DNA from: Luteipulveratus halotolerans
GTDB taxonomy: Bacteria; Actinomycetota; Actinomycetes; Actinomycetales; Dermatophilaceae
Reading direction: 5' to 3'
Assembly: GCF_001247745.1 (NCBI RefSeq)
Contig: NZ_LAIR01000002.1
Span: 3,844,001-3,908,000 of the forward strand
DNA: 64,000 nucleotides
This document shows, one piece after another, positions 25,724-34,222 of this stretch. How positions within the stretch are numbered: the stretch's first letter is position 1; each line of letters starts with the position of its first letter. A program made the position numbers and the translations under genes. The notes under the pieces are model-generated. The model saw nothing but the letters and a program-made list of their open reading frames with translations. It was not told where the DNA came from and did no database searches.

Positions 25724-26185
25724 TCAGCTCTCGACCACGGCCTTGAGCGTGGCGAGGCGGTCCTTCCACGCCTGACACGCGTGTGCGGCGGCCTCGGCGT
25801 CGGGCAGCCGCTCGTGCTCGGCCGCGATCTCCGCGCGGTCGTCGCCGAGGGCCCGCATCGTGAACGCGATCCGTGAGCCGTCCGACACGTCGTACCGGGC
25901 CGACCTGCCCGCGGTGGCCGTGCGTTCGGTGAGCTGTACGCCCGGCAGCCAGCGCTCGCGCTCGCTCGCCTCGGTGACCGCACGGAACAGCTCGGCGACC
26001 GGGGCGCCGACGCGCTTGCTCGCGCCACCGCTGAACGTGCCGTCAGGCCGGGCTCCGGCGCCGCGCACGCCGCGGGCCTGCTCGTACTCGACGATCAGCT
26101 TCTGCGCCCACCAGGTGCTCACGCCGTGCTCCTTCGCGGTGGCGGTGTCATGGGTACGTCGGAGCCGGGTCTCGTTTCTCGACAC
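25724..26185 (-). CDS. SRPBCC/START-like protein with DUF4287-type remnant
   Basis: A 153-residue protein. The start MSRNETRLRRTHDTATAKEH is followed by GVSTWWAQKLIVEYEQARG, the end of a DUF4287-like motif, and then an SRPBCC ligand-binding fold. Longer homologues carry a full N-terminal DUF4287 helical domain; here it looks shortened, or translation starts at the internal GTG at 26122. Function is unknown. It lies between tRNA-Sec and selD but nothing in it suggests a selenium role. The start codon at 26185 is GTG and is only 41 bases from the divergent selD ATG. Confidence 0.75.
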   Translation of the reverse strand: MSRNETRLRRTHDTATAKEHGVSTWWAQKLIVEYEQARGVRGAGARPDGTFSGGASKRVGAPVAELFRAVTEASERERWLPGVQLTERTATAGRSARYDVSDGSRIAFTMRALGDDRAEIAAEHERLPDAEAAAHACQAWKDRLATLKAVVES

Positions 26186-26214
26186 GGGTGTACGCCGGTG
26201 CGGCGGCTCGTGTC

Positions 26215-26220
26215 TAGCGT
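26215..26220 (+). promoter_or_regulatory. Putative leaderless -10 box of selD
   Basis: TAGCGT lies six bases upstream of the selD ATG (26227), the spacing of a leaderless transcript. Confidence 0.45.
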
Positions 26221-26226
26221 GGGCCC

Positions 26227-27216
26227 ATGACGGTGACGAGCGAGCTGGGCCGGCTGACGTCGTACGCGCACGGTGGCGGGTGCGCCTGCAAGATCCCGCC
26301 GGGCGAGCTCGAGGACGCGGTCGCGGGCCTGACCGGTCAGGTCGGCGACGACATCCTGGTCGGCCTCGACGACGGCGACGACGCAGCGGCCGTGCGCGTG
26401 GGCGACCTGGCCGTGCTGTCGACCGCCGACTTCTTCACGCCGGTCGTCGACGACGCCTACGACTGGGGCCGCATCGCCGCGGCCAACGCGCTCTCCGACG
26501 TCTACGCGATGGGCGGCCGGCCGGTCGTCGCGATCAACCTGATGGGCTGGCCGCGCGGTGTGCTGCCGATGGAGCTGATGACCGAGGTGCTGCGCGGCGG
26601 CCTCGCGGTCGCGGGTGAGGCGGGCTGTCCTGTGATCGGCGGCCACACCGTCGACGACCCCGAGCCGAAGTACGGCATGGCCGTCACCGGCATCGCCGCA
26701 CCCGACCGGTTGCTACGCAACGACGCGGCCCTGCCGGGGCTGCCCATCACGCTCACCAAGCCGATCGGCGTCGGTCTGCTCAACAACCGGCACAAGAGCA
26801 CGGGCGCCGTCTTCCCGCAGGCCGTCGAGTTGATGACCACGCTCAACCGCGCCGCGTCCGAGGCGGCGCTCGCAGCCGGCGTCCGTGCTGCGACTGATGT
26901 GACCGGGTTCGGGCTGCTCGGTCACCTGCACAAGATGTGCCGCGCGTCGGGCGTCGGTGCTGTGATCGACCGGTCGGCGGTGCCCGTGGTCGAGGGTGCG
27001 CTCGACGCGCTCGCCGGAGGTTTTGTGTCCGGCGGCACGCAGCGCAACCTCGACTGGGTACGCCCGCACCTGCGTACGGCGGACGACGTCACCGAGGACG
27101 ACCTGCTGCTGCTGGCCGACGCGCAGACCTCGGGCGGGCTCCTGGTCGTCGGCGAGCTGCCCGGTCACCCCGTGATCGGCCACACGGTCGAAGGCTCCGG
27201 CATCCAGATCCACTGA
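26227..27216 (+). CDS. selD: Selenide, water dikinase (selenophosphate synthase)
   Basis: A 329-residue enzyme that makes selenophosphate from selenide and ATP, the selenium donor for SelA. The N-terminal glycine-rich segment GGGCACK holds the catalytic Cys (Cys19, encoded by TGC, so a cysteine rather than a selenocysteine form) and the essential Lys22. The PurM-like ATP-binding fold follows, with the metal-binding DDGDDAAAV, ANALSDVYAMGG, GGHTVDDPEPKYG and DVTGFGLLGH. Complete and of normal length. It is transcribed away from selA. Confidence 0.96.
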   Translation: MTVTSELGRLTSYAHGGGCACKIPPGELEDAVAGLTGQVGDDILVGLDDGDDAAAVRVGDLAVLSTADFFTPVVDDAYDWGRIAAANALSDVYAMGGRPVVAINLMGWPRGVLPMELMTEVLRGGLAVAGEAGCPVIGGHTVDDPEPKYGMAVTGIAAPDRLLRNDAALPGLPITLTKPIGVGLLNNRHKSTGAVFPQAVELMTTLNRAASEAALAAGVRAATDVTGFGLLGHLHKMCRASGVGAVIDRSAVPVVEGALDALAGGFVSGGTQRNLDWVRPHLRTADDVTEDDLLLLADAQTSGGLLVVGELPGHPVIGHTVEGSGIQIH

Positions 27217-27261
27217 CCTCGGCCACCCGCTGGTCGAGGAGGCGAGCGCGGGCGCCCAACC

Positions 27262-27335
27262 CGCTGGTTGAGCCGGTTCGAGGCGCTAGCCGAGGACCGT
27301 GTCGAAACCCCGTGACCGAGCGGGAGACGCTCCCC
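27262..27335. repeat. Family 1 intergenic repeat, left half only
   Basis: CGCTGGTTGAGCCGGTTCGA, GGCGCTAGCCGAGG and GTGTCGAAACC match the left half of the 28421-28553 element, followed by a CGGGAGACGCTCC remnant. The right arm is absent. It lies between convergent selD and the GNAT gene; no gene is seen in 27217-27435. Confidence 0.7.
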
Positions 27336-27435
27336 ACGATGCGCAACCACGTTGCGGAAACGCGCAACCATGGTGCGCTTCTCCGGAGGACCCCCATCGA
27401 GCCCGCGACCGACTCTGTCGACCGCGGCAGGCAGG

Positions 27436-28320
27436 TCAGGCCGGTCGGCGGAAGTCGGTCGAGTCGGGCTGGCGGGTGAACCCGGCCGACACGTACGCCG
27501 CGACACCGCCGACGTTGGCGGCCGGCGTACAGACCGTGGCGCTGGAGGCACCCATCTCCCGCAGCGCGGCGGCCGCGGCGATCGTGATGGCGCGACCGTG
27601 CCCGTGGCCGCGGAAGTCGCGGTGGGCGCCGAGCGGTTCGATCAGGCCGGGCCGTCCGCGCCCGGCCGACCACACCGTGGTCATGGCGACCGCGTGGTCG
27701 GCATCGTCGTACGCGACGAGGCAGCGCGCGCTGCGGTACGCCGGTGTGGCCGCCATCGTGCGCCAGCGCTCGACCGTGAACGTCGAGGTCGGGAACGACG
27801 CGAGGTTCACCGCGACCCGGTCCTGGACGACCTGCTCGTCGGCATGATCGGCGTCGAGCGACGCGATGCGCAGCCCGCAGTCCTCGACGGGGGTGGCCAG
27901 GCTGCGGTGCAACGGAGTCCACGGCTCGTCGGCCGTCCAGCCCTCGCTGTCGAGCCGCGCTCGCAGGGCGGTGCCGGCGCGGGCCTCGACGGACGCGCGG
28001 CCCTCGGGGAGTACGCCGCGGGCCGGGTCGGTCAGGTCGTCCACCACTTGCGCCGCGAACTCCTCGTCAGCGTCGACGGCGGGCGAGATCGCCAGGCGCA
28101 TGACGCCGTCGTCGTGGTCGACCATGCCGGCCGCGAGGACCTCGCCGTCGCGCCGCCAGACGCGCAGCTCGCCGGCGAGCTTGTCCGCGCCGAAGCGCCA
28201 TGCCCAGCCGAGGTCGCCCGAGTGCAGCTGGACGGGCGCGCCCTCGACCTGCCAGGTCGCGACGGCATCGACGACGTCGGCCAAAGAGGCCGGCGTGGGT
28301 GTGTGCAGCGTGATGGGCAT
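27436..28320 (-). CDS. GNAT-family N-acetyltransferase
   Basis: A 294-residue protein with a C-terminal GNAT fold. Acetyl-CoA motif A is seen in the LGAHRDFRGHGHGRAITIAA region (RGHGHGRA is the Q/RxxGxG/A loop), followed by the motif B strand ATVCTPAANVGGVAAYVSAG. The N-terminal half (about 1-140) looks like a second, degenerate GNAT-like lobe, so this may be a tandem two-domain member. Substrate unknown. The ATG at 28320 is preferred; the longer frame adds 12 unlikely residues. Confidence 0.82.
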   Translation of the reverse strand: MPITLHTPTPASLADVVDAVATWQVEGAPVQLHSGDLGWAWRFGADKLAGELRVWRRDGEVLAAGMVDHDDGVMRLAISPAVDADEEFAAQVVDDLTDPARGVLPEGRASVEARAGTALRARLDSEGWTADEPWTPLHRSLATPVEDCGLRIASLDADHADEQVVQDRVAVNLASFPTSTFTVERWRTMAATPAYRSARCLVAYDDADHAVAMTTVWSAGRGRPGLIEPLGAHRDFRGHGHGRAITIAAAAALREMGASSATVCTPAANVGGVAAYVSAGFTRQPDSTDFRRPA

Positions 28321-28366
28321 GCCCTCGATGTAACTCCGGTCGACGCGCAACCGCACCCGGTTATCG

Positions 28367-28377
28367 CCCCCCCCCCC
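28367..28377. repeat. Homopolymer tract of 11 C
   Basis: Eleven consecutive C residues immediately upstream of a family 1 repeat, in a non-coding gap. Such tracts are prone to slippage and to sequencing error. Confidence 0.8.
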
Positions 28378-28573
28378 GCTGGTTGAGCCGGTCGAGCCGC
28401 CCCGCTGGTTGAGCCGCCCCCGCTGGTTGAGCCGGTCGAGGCGCTAGCCGAGACCGTGTCGAAACCACGGCAACCGCGAGGGAGAGTCTCCCCGCGCCGC
28501 ACCGCGGTTTCGACACGGTCTCGCCCTTGGGGGCTCGACCGGCTCAACCAGCGACTCGGCTCAACCAGCGGTC
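28378..28573. repeat. Family 1 repeat, best-preserved copy plus partial units
   Basis: Two partial CGCTGGTTGAGC units (28378-28420) precede a complete element at 28421-28553. The terminal arms CGCTGGTTGAGCCGGTCGAG (28421-28440) and CTCGACCGGCTCAACCAGCG (28534-28553) are perfect 20-base inverted repeats, and inner arms GAGACCGTGTCGAAACC (28450-28466) and GGTTTCGACACGGTCTC (28506-28522) are also perfect. A further GGCTCAACCAGCGG follows and supplies the last codons of the NrfD-like gene. No protein is encoded in the gap. Confidence 0.88.
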
Positions 28574-29670
28574 GGGCCGGTGGTGATCGAGTCGTCGGTG
28601 ATGCCGGCCGCGCGGCGGGCCTCGAGGCGGCGACGCTGCGGCTCGATCGTGTAGCGCGGGTCCTTGGCCGAGGCGATGCCCGCCTCGAACACCCCGAACC
28701 GCGTCAGCGCCGACGCCGCCATCAGCGCCGCCCCCGACGCAGCAGCCATGGCCCGCGACCGTCCGCCGAGCACCGCTCCGACCCCGCCGAGCACGGCCAG
28801 CCGCTCCGACCAGCGCAGCATCGCGCCGGGTCGGCCGTGGTGCAGCGGTTCGGCGGCGACCGGGTCCATGCGCCGCTCCATCAGCCGGGTCGCGACCACG
28901 TCACCGACGACGCCGAGCGCGGCCATCCGCTGCGCCGGCCCGGTCTCGGCGACGGGCGTCGTGACCATCGCCAGCCCCGCCGACGCCAGGCTCGCCGAGC
29001 TGACGAACACGAACGGCAGGTCGCGGTGCGTGTGGTTCCAGGTCGGCACGGCGGTGTCGGCGAGCAGCACCGCGGTGTACGCCGCCAGCGGCCCCGCGAA
29101 GACCGCGGCTCCCAGCCCGGCCGGCCCCTCGGCGACGCGCAGCACGGTGCGCAGCGGACCGAGCGGCGCCCGCGAACCGGTGAGTCGGTCGAGCTCGGAC
29201 ACCGCCGCGATGCCCGCACCACCGCTGAACGCGGTCAGGATCCAGGAGCCGACGCTCATCGGCGAGGTCACCTTGAACGTGCGCAGCATGTTGTAGAAGC
29301 GGTCGGGCCGGCCGAGGTCCTTGACCAGCGCGGCGCCACCGAGCGACACCGCGGCCAGGGCGGACAAGCGGGCGTTGCGCGCCAGCGTCGGTCGCCCGGT
29401 CAGCTGGCCACCTGCACCGAGCAGACCTGAGCCGCCGGCGACGCCACCGAGGAAGAGGTACGCAGCGACCTCCTTCTCCCACGGCGGCGGCTTGACGACG
29501 GGTTTGCCGTAGTACGAGGTGAACTCGGCCTCCGGCACCATCAGCATCTCGCGGCTGCCGTCGCCGCCGGCGTGGCGACCGGGGCGGCGTCGACGGCCGG
29601 GGCCACCCGGGCGGCGCTTGCGCCGGGGCGGCTCGGGCGGGCGGAGCGAGTCGTACTCGGACGTGCTCAT
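28561..29670 (-). CDS. NrfD/PsrC-family membrane subunit of formate dehydrogenase
   Basis: A 369-residue protein with a basic Pro/Arg/Gly-rich N-terminus and the NrfD membrane fold: about eight helices, starting EKEVAAYLFLGGVAGGSGLL and including LVKDLGRPDRFYNMLRTFKV, MSVGSWILTAFSGG and WNHTHRDLPFVFVSSA. NrfD subunits anchor molybdenum oxidoreductases and pass electrons to quinone, so this is the likely membrane anchor of the formate dehydrogenase. Its ATG overlaps the fdhB stop by one base (TGATG). The C-terminal residues TGPTAG and the stop codon lie in a family 1 repeat, so the natural end may have been altered. Confidence 0.88.
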   Translation of the reverse strand: MSTSEYDSLRPPEPPRRKRRPGGPGRRRRPGRHAGGDGSREMLMVPEAEFTSYYGKPVVKPPPWEKEVAAYLFLGGVAGGSGLLGAGGQLTGRPTLARNARLSALAAVSLGGAALVKDLGRPDRFYNMLRTFKVTSPMSVGSWILTAFSGGAGIAAVSELDRLTGSRAPLGPLRTVLRVAEGPAGLGAAVFAGPLAAYTAVLLADTAVPTWNHTHRDLPFVFVSSASLASAGLAMVTTPVAETGPAQRMAALGVVGDVVATRLMERRMDPVAAEPLHHGRPGAMLRWSERLAVLGGVGAVLGGRSRAMAAASGAALMAASALTRFGVFEAGIASAKDPRYTIEPQRRRLEARRAAGITDDSITTGPTAG

Positions 29671-30761
29671 CAACGAATCCCTATGAACGACAGCGCTGCT
29701 GCGGCCACCATGCCCGCCGCAGCCATACCTGCGCGCTTGTACATCGTGGGCAGGTCGGCGGTGCAGGCACGCGGGTCGGGCGGCAGGCCGTAGACCTCGG
29801 GCTCGTCGAGCAGCAGGAACACCGAGCCGGTGCCGCCGACGCCGTCGCGCTCGTTGGCGCCGTAGAGGCGCGCCTCGGTCATGCCCTGCGCGTGCAGCTC
29901 GGCGACCCGATCACGAGCAGCAGCAACGAGATCGTTGTGGTCGCCGAACTTGATCGACGTCGTCGGGCAGGTCTTGGCACACGCGGGTGTCTCGTCGTCG
30001 AGCAGTCGGTCGTAGCAGAGCGTGCACTTCTGAGCGACACCACGCTTGGGTACGTCGGGCTGCTCGCCCTTGCGCTCGCCCTGGCGGGTGGTCGGTGCGG
30101 CCGTGCCGTCGCTGCGGCGCTCGACGACACCGAACGGGCAACCCGCGACGCAGGTGCCGCAGCCGTTGCAGACGTCGTCCTGCACGACGACCGTGCCGAA
30201 CTCGGTGCGGAACAGCGCGCCGGTCGGGCACACGTCGAGGCAGCCCGCGTGGGTGCAGTGCTTGCACACGTCCGAGGCCATCAGCCACCGGAACTCCGGC
30301 GTGTCCATCACCACGCTGGTTGAGCGGTCCGAGGCGCTAGCCGAGGACGTGTCGAAACCCGGTGCGACAGAGGGAGACTCGGCACTCGCGGTTGCGGTGG
30401 TCTCGATACGGCTCGCCCTGGGGGGCTCGCCTGCTCGACCAGCGGTTTCGCGTACCTGCGGCATGCCGAGGTCCACCAACGCTCTTCCTGATGCCCGAGC
30501 GGTCTCGATGCGCGCCTGGTCCTGCTCGATGAACGCGACGTGCCGCCAGGTGCTCGCACCCAGCGCGACCGTGTTGTCGTACGACATGCCGGTCAGGTCG
30601 AGGTCGCCGTCGCGCGGGTTCTTGTTCCACTCCTTGCACGCGACCTCGCACGCCTTGCAGCCGATGCAGATCGAGGTGTCGGTGAAGAACCCCTTGCGCG
30701 CCTCGTACGCCGGCCAGTGGGCGTCGGCGCTCGGGTTCGACGGTCCGGACAGATGTCCCAT
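29670..30761 (-). CDS. fdhB: Formate dehydrogenase iron-sulfur subunit, with repeat-derived insertion
   Basis: A 363-residue ferredoxin-type subunit with four cysteine clusters: CIGCKACEVACKEWN (near residue 31), CKHCTHAGCLDVCPTGAL, CNGCGTCVAGCPFGV and CTLCYDRL...CAKTCPTTSIKFG. These hold four [4Fe-4S] clusters that carry electrons from the catalytic subunit to NrfD. It ends with a membrane-anchor helix (AGMAAAGMVAAAALSFIGI). Between the first and second clusters lie about 44 residues (about 106-149, including RASRIETTATASAESPSVAP) encoded by an inserted family 1 repeat in frame. Family members lack this. Both flanks continue the conserved sequence (ALVDLGMPQ before, MDTPEFRWLM after). Gene order fdhA-fdhB-nrfD. 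Confidence 0.93.
   Translation of the reverse strand: MGHLSGPSNPSADAHWPAYEARKGFFTDTSICIGCKACEVACKEWNKNPRDGDLDLTGMSYDNTVALGASTWRHVAFIEQDQARIETARASGRALVDLGMPQVRETAGRAGEPPRASRIETTATASAESPSVAPGFDTSSASASDRSTSVVMDTPEFRWLMASDVCKHCTHAGCLDVCPTGALFRTEFGTVVVQDDVCNGCGTCVAGCPFGVVERRSDGTAAPTTRQGERKGEQPDVPKRGVAQKCTLCYDRLLDDETPACAKTCPTTSIKFGDHNDLVAAARDRVAELHAQGMTEARLYGANERDGVGGTGSVFLLLDEPEVYGLPPDPRACTADLPTMYKRAGMAAAGMVAAAALSFIGIR
30314..30444. repeat. Family 1 repeat inserted in frame within fdhB
   Basis: CGCTGGTTGAGCGGTCCGAG, GGCGCTAGCCGAGG, GTGTCGAAACC, GAGGGAGACTC, TCTCGATACGGCTCGCCC and GCTCGACCAGCG follow in the same order as in the intergenic element at 28421-28553. The 131-bp copy has no stop codon in the fdhB frame and keeps the frame open. 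Confidence 0.9.
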
Positions 30762-30764
30762 GCG

Positions 30765-33700
30765 CTACTCCTTCCCGTCCGTACGACCGGCCCCGTCCGT
30801 ACGACGGTCGCCCGGCTCAGCGACACCCTCACGCTCCGGGTCGGTCACGTGCTTGCTGCCGGTGCGGACGGTGACGCGGGCGCGTTCACGGTACGACTCG
30901 ACCAGCTGCTCCAGCGCGGCACCGCGCGGGCGACGGCCGGGGACGATGTCGCACGAGCCGACCTTGGACTCCTGGATCTGCACGTTGGGGTCGAGCGCGA
31001 CGCCGATCAGGTCGTTGACGGCGTCACCGGTGACGATCGCGTCGTTGCCGACACCCCAGTGGTAGGGCAGGCCGATCTGGTGCACCGTGTGCCCGCCGAC
31101 GGGCAGCGGGCGCATCCGGTCGGTCACGAGCACCCGCGTCTCGATGGCCGCTCGCGGCGAGATGATCGTCGCCCAGCCCTCGTGCTCCAGACCGCGCTCG
31201 GCGGCCAGCGCCGGCGACACCTCGCAGAACAGCTCGGGCTGCAGCTCGGACAGGTAGGGCAGCCACCGGCTCATGCCGCCGGCCGTGTGGTGCTCGGTCA
31301 GCCGGTAGGTCGTGAACACGAACGGGTAGACGTCAGAACCGAACTCGTCACCACTCGGGGCTCCGAGGTTGTCCTCGCGCGGGTAGACCAGGCGGGCCGG
31401 GTTCTGCTGCTGCGGGTAGAGCAGGTTGGTGACCGGAGACTCCTGCGCCTCGTAGTGCGTGGGCAGCGGACCGTCGACCAGGCCGGTCGGGGCGTACAGC
31501 CAGCCCTTGCCGTCGGACTGCATGATGAACGGGTCGTCGCCCGAAAGTCCTTCTGGCCCACCGATGCCCGGCTCCGGCCGCGCCGACGGTGCGAGCGTCT
31601 CGGGGAAGTCGGGCACGTCGTCGCCGACCCACCTCGACTGCTCGTCGTCCCACCACACGTACTTCTTGCGCTCGCTCCACGGCCGGCCCTCGGGGTCGGC
31701 CGACGCGCGGTTGTAGATGAGGCGACGGTTGGCCGGCCACGCCCAACCCCATTGCGGCGCAACAGGATTGGGGCCACCGTTCGGCTCGCGGTTGGCCGCC
31801 TGGTTGTGGCCGTCGGCGTAGACACCGGTGTAGATCCAGCACCCGCCGATGGTCGAGCCGTCGGCCTTCATCTCGGTGTACGACGACAGCGGCTTGCCGG
31901 CGTCCGGCCCGCTGATGTGGCGGCCGCTGATCTCGGCGAGCACCGACTCGGGGTCGGGGCGACCGAGGTCGTCGGTCGGGTAGTCCCAGGTGAGGTCGAG
32001 CAGCGGCCGGTCGCGCGGGTCGGTGGAGTCGGCGAGGCGCGCGCGGATGCGTCGGCCCAGCTCGTAGAAGAAGTCGAGCTCGCTCTGGCACTCGCCCGGC
32101 GGCTCGACCGCCTGGTGGCGCCACTGCACGAGCCGCTGCGTCTGCGTGAACGAGCCGGCCTTCTCGACGTGCGTGGCCGCCGGCAGGAAGAACACCTCGG
32201 TGTCGATGTCCTCGGTGCGCAGCTCGCCCGAGGCGATCTCGGGGCCGTCCTTCCACCAGGTGGCGGACTCGATCATGTTGAGGTCGCGCACGACCAGCCA
32301 CTTCAGGTGGGACATACCGAGCCGCTGCATCCGCCCGTTGGCCGAGCCGACCGCGGGGTTCTGGCCGAGCACGAAGTAGCCCTCGACCTCGTCGGCGAGC
32401 ATGCCCATCGCGGTCTGATAGGTGCCGTGCGGACCGGACAGGCGCGGCAGGTAGTCGTACGCCCAACCGGTCTCGGCGGTGGCGGCGTCGCCCCACCAGG
32501 CCTTGAGCAGGCTCACGGTGTAGGCGTCGGCGTGGGCCCAGAAGCCCTTCTCCTGCTTGGAGTGCACCTTGGTGAGGTAGTCCTCGACCGTGTCGTGCTC
32601 GCCCGCCTTGGGCATCGGCAGGTAGCCGGGCAGCAGGTTGAACAGCGTCGGGATGTCGGTGGAGCCCTGGATGCTGGCGTGGCCGCGCAGCGCCATGATG
32701 CCGCCGCCCGGGCGCCCGATGTTGCCGAGCAGCAGCTGCAGGATCGAGGCGGTGCGGATGAACTGCGCGCCGAGCGTGTGCTGGGTCCAGCCGGTGGCGT
32801 ACGCGAAGCACGTCGTCCGCTCGCGGCCGGAGTTGTCGGTGACCGAGCGCGCGAGGTAGTCGAAGTCGTCGAGGCTGATGCCGCACAGGTCGCGGACCAT
32901 CTCGGGCGTGTAGCGCGAGTAGTGCCGCTTGAGGATCTGGAACACCGTGCGCGGGTGCTGCAACGTCTCGTCGCGGTGCACGTGCCCCTGGCCGATCGGC
33001 GGGCCGCCGCTGCCGTGGGTGTCACCTGCCGCGCGCGCCGCCTTGCTGGCGCCGTGCTCTGAGCTGGGATCGGGCGTGGAGTCGCCGTCGGCGTACGACC
33101 AGGTGCTGTGGTCGTACTGGCCGGTCTCGAGGTCGAAGCCGGAGAACAGGCCGCCCAGGTCCTCGGTGTCGCGGAAGTCCTCGCTGATGATCGTGGCCGC
33201 GTTGGTGTAGGCGACGACGTAGTCGTGGAACCACTTGTCGTGGGTGAGGACGTAGTTGATCAGCCCACCGAGCAGTGCGACGTCGGTGCCGACGCGGATC
33301 GGGACGTGCTTGTCAGCGACGGCGCCCGTACGCGTGAAGCGCGGGTCGACGTGGATGACGCGGGCCCCGCGCGCCTTGGCTTCCGAAACCCATTGGAATC
33401 CCACAGGATGCGCCTCGGCCATGTTGCCGCCCTGGAGGACGATGCAGTCGGCGTTGGCCATGTCCTGCAGCGGCTGTGTGGCTCCACCGCGTCCGAAGGA
33501 AGCCCCCAGACCGGGGACTGTGGCGGAGTGTCAAATACGCGCCTGGTTCTCGATCTGGATCGCGCCGGCCGCCGTGAACAGCTTCTTGATGAGGTAGTTC
33601 TCCTCGTTGTCGAGGGTGGCTCCCCCGAGCGAGGCGATGCCCATCGTGCGGCGCAGCGGCCGACCGTGCTCGTCGTGGTCCTGCCAGGTGCGGCGACGCG

Positions 33701-34094
33701 ACTCGACGAAGCGGTCGGCGATCATGTCGGTCGCGGTGTCGAGGTCGAGGCGCTCCCAGTCGCTCGCACCCGGCGCGCGGTAGAGGACCTGTGTCTGGCG
33801 CCCGGGCGAGTTGACCAGCTGCTCGCTCGCCGAGCCCTTGGGGCACAGGCGTCCGCGCGAGATCGGCGAGTCGGGGTCGCCCTCGATCTGGACGACCTTC
33901 TCGTCCTTGACGTAGACCTTCTGCCCGCACCCGACGGCGCAGAACGGGCAGATGCTCTGCACGGCCCGGTCGGCGGTGGCCGTACGCGGCTGCGTCGCGC
34001 GGGTGTGCGCGGACTGCACGGCTGGTCCTCGGCCGTAGCGGTCACCGGAGCGCAGCTGCCGGAGCACCGGCCACTCCAGAGGACTCCACACCAT
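30765..34094 (-). CDS. fdhA: Formate dehydrogenase, selenocysteine-containing molybdopterin catalytic subunit
   Basis: Reading through the UGA at 33533-33531 gives one 1109-residue protein. The N-terminal [4Fe-4S] site has Cys49, Cys52, Cys56 and Cys84 (SICPFCAVGCGQ, RLCPKGS). The catalytic position is Sec188 in QARI-U-HSATVPGL; formate dehydrogenases have Sec or Cys exactly here. Molybdopterin domains follow (FGRGGATQPLQDMANADCIV, GRPGGGIMALRGHASIQGST), ending in the MGD-binding C-terminal domain. It oxidises formate to CO2. No Tat signal is visible, so it faces the cytoplasm. The ATG at 34094 fits a leaderless promoter. Conventional gene calling would split it into 33531-34112 and 30765-33461. 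Three bases separate it from fdhB. Confidence 0.95.
33501..33533 (-). promoter_or_regulatory. UGA Sec codon and SECIS-like hairpin
   Basis: After TGA (33533-33531) and an 11-base spacer, AGTCCCC (33519-33513) pairs with GGGGGCT (33507-33501; one G-U pair) around apical loop GGTCT. Bacterial SECIS elements lie directly after the UGA and show GGU at the start of the apical loop, contacted by SelB. Position and loop both match. Confidence 0.85.
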
Positions 34095-34101
34095 GCGCCC
34101 G

Positions 34102-34107
34102 AGCCTA
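34102..34107 (-). promoter_or_regulatory. Putative leaderless -10 box of the fdh operon
   Basis: TAGGCT on the reverse strand ends seven bases before the fdhA ATG at 34094; a weak TGGTCC lies 18 bases further upstream. No Shine-Dalgarno is present. Confidence 0.5.
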
Positions 34108-34166
34108 ACCACGCGACCGCGGCCCGGACCAGACCCCCGCGACCGGCTGTCCTGTGCAGCTCAATA

Positions 34167-34200
34167 TGAGGAAGCGTGATCACCAGCTCACGCTTCCTCA
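34167..34200. terminator. Hairpin terminator between FAD oxidase and fdh operon
   Basis: TGAGGAAGCGTGA (34167-34179) and TCACGCTTCCTCA (34188-34200) are perfect 13-base arms with an eight-base loop. It follows the stop of the reverse-strand FAD oxidase gene and protects the fdh promoter from read-through. No strong U-tract. Confidence 0.8.
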
Positions 34201-34222
34201 AAGGGACGCTGGGCTCGGCGGC

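Noticed and set aside
26281..26310. Selenocysteine codon in selD
   Set aside because: The catalytic codon reads TGC, so SelD here is the cysteine form.
28421..28553. Insertion sequence with its own transposase
   Set aside because: The element is only 133 bp and has no open frame; at most it is non-autonomous.
30540..33062. 840-codon open frame on the forward strand
   Set aside because: It lies antisense to fdhA, and its Arg/Val/Leu/Gly-rich composition is the mirror of high-GC codon use; no domain is seen.
33461..33531. Calling fdhA as a pseudogene or as two separate genes
   Set aside because: The break is a single UGA in the exact catalytic position with a SECIS-like hairpin, and the genome encodes the whole Sec machinery.
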